The translations under genes and the position numbers were made by a program. A stretch of 64,000 nucleotides of DNA from Triticum aestivum (taxonomy: Eukaryota; Streptophyta; Magnoliopsida; Poales; Poaceae). The stretch's first letter is position 1. Each line of letters begins with the position of its first letter. Under the pieces are notes generated by a model, which ran no database searches, was not told where the DNA came from, and worked only from the letters and a program-made list of their open reading frames with translations. The stretch lies in the NCBI RefSeq assembly GCF_018294505.1, contig NC_057808.1:229707780-229771779 (forward strand). The letters run 5' to 3'. Positions 57,293 to 64,000 of this stretch are shown piece after piece.

Positions 57293-58044
57293 GTACCATT
57301 CAAATCATATAAAAGTGCACCAAAACCATATAAAATTGTTGTATAGCAGAGAACATAAATTATAGATATGTTGCAGAATCACTGCAAAGTTCTTATCTAG
57401 CGGAGAACATAAGATGGAATTAAACCACCTCAAAGTTATCTTTTTTGATCAATCTATTGAGCCATCCCTATAAGTGTCACAAGCAGCCCTAGAGTTTCTA
57501 CTAAAATAACACCATATGATACGCATCAACCAACTCTAATGTCACCTAGATACTCCAATGTCACCATAAGTATCCGTGAGATGATTATTCGATACGCGTC
57601 AAACAACTTTAGATTCATAATATACAATCCAACACAAAGAACTTCAAAGAGTGCCCCAAGATTTCTACCGGAGAAAGTAGGACGAAGATGTGCATCAACC
57701 CCTCTGCATAGATTACCCCATGCCACCTCGGGAATCCGCGAGTTGAGTGCCAAAACACACATCAAGTGAATCAACAGAACACACCACTGTCACCATGGGT
57801 ATCCATGTGCAAGACATACATCAAGTGTTCTCAAATCCATAAAAGTATTCAATCCGATAATAGTGAAACCTCAAAGGTAAAAACTCAATTCATCACAACA
57901 AAGATAGAGAGGGAGAAACACCATATGATCCAACTATATTAACAAAGCTCGTGGTACATCAACAACATGAGAGAGAGAGATCAAACAGATAGTTGGTTGG
58001 ACATACCTCTAGCCTCGAGGGTGCAATACTCCCTCCCCATCATG
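57293..58044 (-). other. Relic of a further LTR-type repeat, minus orientation
   Basis: Continuation of the sequence left of the solo LTR. The words CATATGATCCAACTATATTAACAAAGCTCGTGG and ATACTCCCTCC are familiar from minus-strand Triticeae LTRs. No gene is seen. It is cut at 58045 by the CACTA end. Confidence 0.35.
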
Positions 58045-58579
58045 CACTATAAAAGACACATCCGTGACATTTAGGCCCGAACGGATTTTTTTTCCTGTCA
58101 TGCTTATGACACTTCTATGGCGATAATTGTGAAAAAACCATGTATCATCATAGATGTGGTGGGATTCTACTTCTATGACTAATAATCATCACAGAAAATG
58201 GGCTTTTCGTCCTGGGCGGGCCGGGGATGCACCTACATTATATTCTATGGGCCGTCCATGACAGAAGAAATCATGGTAGAAGAGAGGGCAAGGAAAATAT
58301 TGGGGAGTTCCCGGTTACGGTGGGTGGTCGGAGCCGATTGATGCACGAAGGTTTGCGTGTTTCTATCATACACATATGCGCGTGGGTGCGAGGCGTTGGG
58401 GATCTAACTGAACCCGAGCGAGGCGTTCACTTACTAAAACCAAGCGATTGCACTAGCTACATTACTAAACCCGAGCGATCCATCCCTGGCTGTTAACTAA
58501 GCCCGAGCAATTCCTTCGCTACTGCTGCTAACTAAAGTCGATTGAACCTGCTGCCTCTTGATGAAGAGTGATTATTGTT

Positions 58580-58930
58580 GGGGGTTGGATGAACAGTTTC
58601 CGGTGGGGTTTGGATGAACAGGGCCCCATGGTGGTAGAGGCCGTTGCCGCTAGATGAACAAGACCCCGATCGAGGAAGCCGCCACACACCCGAGCCGGTT
58701 GGGGGTGGATGAATAGGCCCCCGTGGAGGGCTGGTTGAACAGTAGCCAGTGGAGGCTGGATGAACAGGACCCCGTGGATGAACAATAGCTGGTGGAGGCT
58801 AGAGAAAGTCGACGGTGGATGAACAGGAGCAGGTGGAGGCTGGAGGAAGTGGACGGTGGATGAACAATAGCCCATGGAGGCTGGAGCGAGGCAGTAAATA
58901 CTGGATGAACAATAGCCTGTGGAGTCCCAT
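58580..58930. repeat. Minisatellite with the unit TGGATGAACA(G/A)…
   Basis: About ten irregular copies of GGATGAACAG/AG/TAGC…GTGGAGGCT. A second repeat (TTTTGCGGTACGCCACACCCCTC) occurs at about 58932 and 59014. Confidence 0.7.
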
Positions 58931-59449
58931 TTTGCGGTACGCCACACCCCTCTCAATGAATAGGACCCCATTTCGACCGTAGGCGCTTCAACACAAGTCT
59001 GTTTCCTCCGTTTTGCGGTACGCCACACCCCTCCCAATCAACATGATCCCGTTTCGACCATAGCCAGTCGTACAGAAAGCCGTTTCCATTGTACCGCGGT
59101 ACACCAGACCACGTTTCAGCTGTTCCGTCCAAGTTGGTTGACTCCCGATGAACACGATGCATTCCGACCCACTCTGTTGCCTCCTAATGAACACGGCGCT
59201 GTTTTCCCCGTTCTGACCCAGTCGGTTGGCTGCCGATGGACAGGACGCAGTCGCTGTACACGTTCGAGATCCCGCCCGTATGTACGTACGTAGCCGTATT
59301 TACTATCTTGCAGCGTGACTATACATGTGTATACATGATATAGATGGGACAGCCTGAATAGCTACCGCTCCTTACTGGGCCACAATTCATGGTGGCAGAA
59401 AGACTGATGGACCAGTATGTACGTACACGTTTGCGACCAGAATGACAAC

Positions 59450-60440
59450 GCTAGGTACGCTTCGATCGGGTGGGTCCCAGCTGTCAGGGAGGATAAGGAG
59501 GCACTTCCTTGGGTGCGAAGATATTGATGGTGGGTCCGAGCTGACAGGGGGAGGATTCTTTTTTGTGCTTAATAAAGAGGCACTTCCTTGCGTGCGAAGA
59601 TGTACCTGGTGGGTCCATCTGTCAGCCTCACCATGTACAGTCCTCTTCCGATGGCTGTCGTTCATTGACCACACTGTCCTAACATCACCCAGACGGTGGA
59701 CGATGGTGAGGCAGGGAACGACGCAGAGCCTAGGAACGCACGGAGGGTAGTACGAGGGCTGACTGGTTCGGCTGCGGTGTGAGCTCCTGTCGCCGCAAAA
59801 TAACAGGGGGTGTGGGTGAGTAGAGGGATGGCCTAGCCAGCGGTGGGAGTAGTAGGGCGTGGTGAGGCCTGCGCGGCAGCACAGCCGGCCACGGGAGGCA
59901 GGAGCACGCGGTAGTATGGATGGCTAGAGCAAGAAAATCAGAGGTTGAAGAAGTAGGACGACCGTTGGATGTTAACAATCCAACGGCCACTGGTGATAGA
60001 ATCGTTTGTTGACTAAGTTGGCAAAGCCTCGCGTACGCGTCAACTTAGTAAGGCCACAAGTCAGCCTCCAAATCTGGTAGGCCCCAGCTGTCATGGGGAG
60101 CACTCGTTATATTTCGCTTAATAAGGAGGCACTTCCTTCCGTGCCAAGATATAGCTGGTTGGTCCCAACTGACATGGGGAGGATTCATTCTTTTTGGCGT
60201 AATAAGGAGGTACTTGCTTGCGTGCTTCCATGGACCATGTGGGTCCCAACTGTCAGCCTCTCCATGTACATCCCTCTTCCGATGTTGTCGTTTGTTGACA
60301 ATGTTGACCACGCCGTGCCGAGAACACCAATGCGATGGACGATGGTGAGACCCAGGAAGGGAATGACCCGAAGGCGGCGAAGCCACAAAAGTGGAGGGAT
60401 GTGGGAGAGTACAGGTATGACCTAGTCGGCGGTGAGAGTA
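59450..60440. repeat. Direct duplication, about 600-bp period, in the CACTA-like element
   Basis: Both halves contain GGAGGCACTTCCTT, GTGGGTCC…CTGTCAGCCTC, CCATGTACA…CCTCTTCCGATG and GGTGGACGATGGTGAG-like words in the same order (from about 59480 and 60080). Confidence 0.65.
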
Positions 60441-60449
60441 GTAGGGGGA

Positions 60450-61341
60450 TGTCGGATTCGGGGCTCCACAGACCCTGGATAGATTCGAACTCTGGGGTAC
60501 GTGCGAAGGACTCAACCTCCCCAGTCTGCCTACTCATCGATCTCACGGCCTAGCTCGATGAACTGTAGGAAATGGAACAAGGCAATTTACCCAGGTTTGG
60601 GCCACCTTGCGATGTAAAACCCTACTCCTGCTTTGTGGTGGATTGGCCTCGAGGTGGGCTAAGGATGAACTAGTACAGTGGGAGAATAACCTCAGGAGGT
60701 TTGTTCTTGTGCTGGTGAGGGAGAGGATGGTCTGAATGATCCGTCCGTCCTTTGTCCACTTCTATGGTGGTGGCTAGGCTATATTTATAGTGGCCTTGGT
60801 CCTCTTCCCCCAGAATGAAGGTGGGAAGGGATCCCACAACGGCCAAATTCGAAGGGAGACAACTAGTACATCTTATCCTGACGAAATGTGTTCTGTGCCT
60901 GCAAAGCTTCTGGTCGTGGCACCGTGGTGGGCTCAGCGATGACCTCCGTCCTGCCGTCCTGGCGGTCTTGGTCTTGTTGCATGGAAATGGAAACCTTTGG
61001 CTGATTCCTCGGGACTCCGCACGTGCGCTTAACTCTTTAGCACCAAAGAGGAAAATGTTGTACTGCGCCCACTGGCGCCCACCTGGCCTTGGTCATCATG
61101 GCTCACGTCAGCCGGACCTCACGAGGTGAGGGCTCGCATAGAAATATCTGCTCCTCAGGAGCCAGCCTAAGGAGGCCGCTCCTTCTGGAGATCTTGGCGT
61201 CATCTACCTCACGAGGCTTGGCCCCTCGCGAGGGTCTTGTGTTGTTGGTGCTGAAGGTGGGCCATACCAGGACGTCGATGGAGCCACGACGTGGGCCGCA
61301 AGCAGGCAAGTCTGGGTACCCCCGTTCCCAGAACGCTGACA
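60450..61341 (-). repeat. 3' LTR of element N (892 bp)
   Basis: Starts TGTCGGATTCGGGG and ends AACGCTGACA on the plus strand. Minus TATAAAT lies near 60785. CCCTCGCGAGGG is at 61223-61234 and ACCTCACGAGGT at 61116-61127. Confidence 0.85.
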
Positions 61342-61621
61342 GTAGCCCATGAGCCCAAGGCGCGCTCGGACTTGGCTTCGGGGCGAAGCCAAGGGTAGGG
61401 CCCCAACCGCCTGCGGCCTTGGTCGACACGTGGCGCTTGATGGGACATGGGCGTCTCTGCTTCCCCACGCAGCCCTCATAACTGCCAGGCTTGACGGCTG
61501 CCTGTTGCAAGCACAACTTTGCCATCATTGCCCGTCGTGTTCGCCTTGGCTCCCCCTCTTTCCTGCGAACTTGCAGCTCTTCTCCCAAATTCGGCGCCGG
61601 CGCCAATCCTCCCTTGACGCC

Positions 61622-63834
61622 ATGGCCCCGAGGTCGATAAGAAGGGAAAGGCCTGCGCTCCCGCCGAATCCGGGCCGGGCATGGAGCCTGCTCTTGATCG
61701 GTCGATGATCAGTCGAGAGGGGTTGGACAAGGTCCAGCCGGCCCTTGCCGCCGATTCTAAGGAGTGGAAGGCGACGACGGTCTGGCCTGCCTCCCGGTCT
61801 ATGATTGACATGGAGGCCACCGAGATCCCCATCCATCTTCATGCTCTCTTGGCTGGGCTGGTCCCCCCTTTCTCTGATTTCTTCAATGCCATAATTTCGC
61901 ACTACCAGATCCAAGCGCTGCATCTGGACCCCCGGTCCATCATCCTCCTTGCTGCCTTTGCCTTCCCGTGCGAGCTATGTTTGGAATTGCCCCGTCTGTC
62001 CCCTTGTTTCGCCATTTCTTCTCGCCCCACCTGGTTGATGACCGCCAGCGCTCGGGATACGTGGCATTCCAGGCCGTGGCGGCGACAGCTGGCTTAGGCA
62101 TCGACTTCACGCTCCGCCTGAATGTGAAGGGATTTCGGAAGCAATGGGTGTATGTGGACGCCGCCATGCCCAGCCCCCTGATCCTGCTCCTGCAAGCGCT
62201 GGTGGAACTCAGCTCCGGTTGGGGGCATGTGAAGCTCGTCGATCGTCGACTCGCCCACGTGTGGTCCAGGCTAGCCAAGTCGTAGAAGGTCGGGGTGACG
62301 GCGCCGATGGTTGTGAAGGAGTTCGTCCGGTGGCGCATCGCCCCGCTCCTGCGCCATTCTCTCCCAATGTGGGCCTTCACTGGCCCCAAGGACCCCATGA
62401 GGCTCTAGGTGCCTTCGCTCCCTTCCAAGACGTTGCGCGCAATGCTCGAGCTCCTGACGGGCGACCCATTGCCTGCCGCGCATTCGGAGGAAGGCTGCCT
62501 CTTATACCATTTCTCGAACAAAGTGGACTTCGTGAAGCAGATGCCCCTCTTTGACAAGTGGGGGCTGCGCCCAGCGGGCCTCGAGGGGCCTCGCACTAAC
62601 CCCATCTTCATGGCCTCTGTGCTCGTCGATCGTGTGGCACGCGCCCCAGATGTGGTTGCAGGGGGCGAACACCGCCGGGTACTCCTGGGCGACCGCTGGG
62701 GAGCAGGTGCCGTCAGGCACCCTTGAGATAGCCACTCCTGAAGGTCCAGCGAGCACTCCTAAGGTGGTCGTTGGCGAGCTGGTGCAGCTGGGTGCTCCTG
62801 AGGCGACTTCCCTCGAAGCTCCGACAAGTGCTCCCGAGGTGTCGGTACACGGTCCAGCCGCCAAGGGCCAGGCTCTCACCCTCGGCTCGCTTCGTCTGAA
62901 CCTTGGAGCACTCAGCAAGAGGAAAGGGCTCCAGAGCTGTAGTGGTGATGCCTACCAGCCCGTGAAGCAGAGAAAGTACATAGCCATAGACGAGTAAGTG
63001 CCTTATCTTCATGGCTCCCTGCGTGTCACATCCTTTCCGACCCTGGCTCCTCAGGATCCCTTCGGCTGCGGTGGTAGAACCTCCTGGGGAGCGACCTCCG
63101 GAGACCCTTGGTCCGCTCTCGGTCCCAGATCCCTCACAATAGACATCCGCGCGAGGCGCGAGACCGGTCAGCGAGGCGGGGGTGCCGCCGGAGGGTCGTG
63201 AGGCTGTGATCCCGGAACCCCTCCTTCATGGCCACCACTGGGGCACGAGAGGCGTGCCGAGGGCTTCTTCGCTGGTGGCTGGGCGGCCCCAGCATAAGCT
63301 TCATCTTCGAGCTACGAGGCCACACTGCCCGACGCCTTCGCCGAGGCCTGGGAAATGGCCTGGGAAGCGCCGGCCACCAGCCCCTTGCCGGAGACAGGCG
63401 AGCTGCTCCGCGCCTCTCCTGCAGCCTCTGGCACGGAGAAAGGGCTTGGCCGCGCGCTAGAGATTGCGTGTGGGTGCAACACCGTCCGCCATGACCTCTT
63501 TCGGGAAGCAATGGGTGCACTGAGTTAGCTTGGAGGAGTGCTTGTTGATGTCGACGCCCACCTCAAGGTGGAGGGCCCCTGCCTGGCGCGCGAATGGTGC
63601 CAGCTGAAGTTCGCCATCAACCTCGGGCATCTACACCATGAGCGCGCCCACGCGGATGCCGCGGTATCCCTCGCCACTTCTCGCGACGCTTGAGCCCGCG
63701 CCTTGGAAGAAGCCAGGGCCGCCGATTGCCGCTGTGAGGCGGCCGAGGAGTGGGAGAGGGAGCTTCGAGCTTCAAACGCCACCCTTGAGCGGCAGATCCA
63801 GGTGCGCAGGGCCGCCCTGGCGGAACCGCTGAGC
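61622..63834 (+). pseudogene. Antisense Transposase_28-like gene of element N, two visible exons
   Basis: ATG 61622 starts MAPRSIRRERPALPPNPG. After a shift the gene reads TEIPIHLHALLAGLVPPFSD, NAIISHYQIQALHLDPRSII, (shift) FGIAPSVPLFRHFFSPHLVD, FTLRLNVKGFRKQWVYVDAA and (TAG, same frame) FSNKVDFVKQMPLFDKWGLR. A Pro/Ala/Ser linker follows, up to YIAIDE. A donor GTAAGT at 62994 and an acceptor CCTCAG ending at 63054, after a pyrimidine tract, give a 61-bp intron. Exon 2 ends in an Ala/Glu/Arg coiled coil (LEEARAADCRCEAAEEWERE). Three frameshifts and at least three stops (near 62281, 62406 and 63690) make it a pseudogene. The layout parallels the antisense gene of F. Confidence 0.7.
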
Positions 63835-64000
63835 GAGGGCTTAGTCTGACCCTAGTCCCCTCTGGTGTTTGGATATGAAGATTCCTTTCTCTGTAACCGA
63901 CTTTGTACAACCCTAGTCCCCTCCGGTGTCTATATAAACCAGAGGGCTTAGTCCGAAGGACAGATATAGTCATACAGGCTAGACTTCTAGGGTTTTAGCC
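63835..64000 (+). repeat. LTR fragment related to the F LTR, runs off the window
   Basis: GTAACCGACT, CCCTAGTCCCCTCCGGTGTC, TATATAAACCAGAGGG and GGCTAGACTTCTAGGG match the middle of the F LTR in order. The word CCCTAGTCCCCT occurs twice (63851 and 63912), so the start is rearranged and its exact position is uncertain. Confidence 0.65.

Larger units (their letters stand above)
58045..60449. mobile_element. One end of a CACTA-like DNA transposon
   Basis: It starts CACTATAAAAGACACATCC at 58045, consistent with a CACTA terminus, with ATG directly before as a possible 3-bp target copy. Subterminal repeats and minisatellite blocks follow, typical of these elements. No transposase is seen. The other end would lie beyond element N, which is inserted at 60450. 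Confidence 0.5.
60450..63834 (-). mobile_element. Element N: P-family gypsy retrotransposon, 3' part, with a different antisense gene
   Basis: On the minus strand it ends with a purine tract (61356-61342) and an LTR of the P/M/P2 family. The first about 160 bp inside the LTR (61342-61500) align with the same region of P2 (27255-27095). Beyond that the cargo is the Transposase_28-like gene in place of the B3-like gene. The rest of the element lies beyond about 63834 or was truncated there. Confidence 0.7.

Noticed and set aside
61103..61606. 167-codon minus-strand ORF spanning the N LTR and interior
   Set aside because: It crosses the LTR boundary and purine tract and has no domain. It is a chance frame.
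1..64000. Host protein-coding gene, tRNA or rRNA gene
   Set aside because: Every coding signal found belongs to a transposable element. I saw no cloverleaf, rRNA or conserved host exon, although small RNA genes could be missed by eye.

Overview
This 64-kb window is intergenic heterochromatin-like DNA from a large grass genome, most likely Triticeae (wheat, Aegilops or a close relative). It is a stack of nested LTR retrotransposons with one CACTA-like DNA transposon end. I see no ordinary cellular gene, tRNA, rRNA or CRISPR array. The organism call rests on LTR types I recognise from memory as abundant in Triticeae (for example an LTR starting TGATACGTCTCCAACG, and a 470-bp LTR starting TGA.GGAGTCCTGGATTAGG). 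Family names are not checked.

Layout. 1-3972: degenerate gypsy-type element Z (gag, protease, partial RT, non-coding 3' part). 3973-10349, resuming at 19200 to about 19270: plus-strand gypsy element P, with 5' LTR, primer-binding site and damaged gag-PR-RT-RH-IN. 10350-19199: element F inserted in P, with 471/470-bp LTRs and a perfect GGCGC target duplication. F keeps gag and protease, has no reverse transcriptase or integrase, and carries an antisense intron-containing gene. About 19270-26535: minus-strand element M of the same family as P, joined to P 3'-end to 3'-end, so P and M form a large inverted repeat. 26536-28144: 3' end and 3' LTR of a third copy, P2. 28145-31703: 3' half of element A. 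31704-36526: element B, with a transposon-protein-like ORF and 3' LTR. 36527-43903 plus a short stretch after 55379: element C. C is interrupted by a probable 3.9-kb solo LTR T (38557-42470, duplication CCCAA) and by an 11.5-kb long-LTR non-coding element L (43904-55379, duplication GAAAT). 55838-57292: solo LTR related to that of C. 58045-60449: CACTA-like end with minisatellite blocks. 60450 to about 63834: minus-strand element N, with the same LTR family as P. About 63835-64000: LTR fragment related to that of F.

The most interesting content is a set of extra genes carried antisense in the 3' parts of these retrotransposons. One type (in M, P2 and A) encodes a basic N-terminus, a B3-like DNA-binding domain and, in M and A, an acidic Ser/Asp tail. 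The M copy is an uninterrupted 262-codon frame with a clear AT-hook. The other type (in F and N) resembles the plant 'putative gypsy type transposon' (Transposase_28-like) proteins, has a long coiled-coil C-terminus and is split by short introns with consensus splice sites. Three of the five antisense genes have a TATA box about 75-110 bp upstream of the ATG. Cargo type does not follow LTR type: P, M, P2 and N share an LTR family, yet N carries the Transposase_28-like gene and P/M/P2 the B3-like gene. F and A, with unrelated LTRs, carry one of each. Antisense placement would also explain how introns survive retrotransposition.
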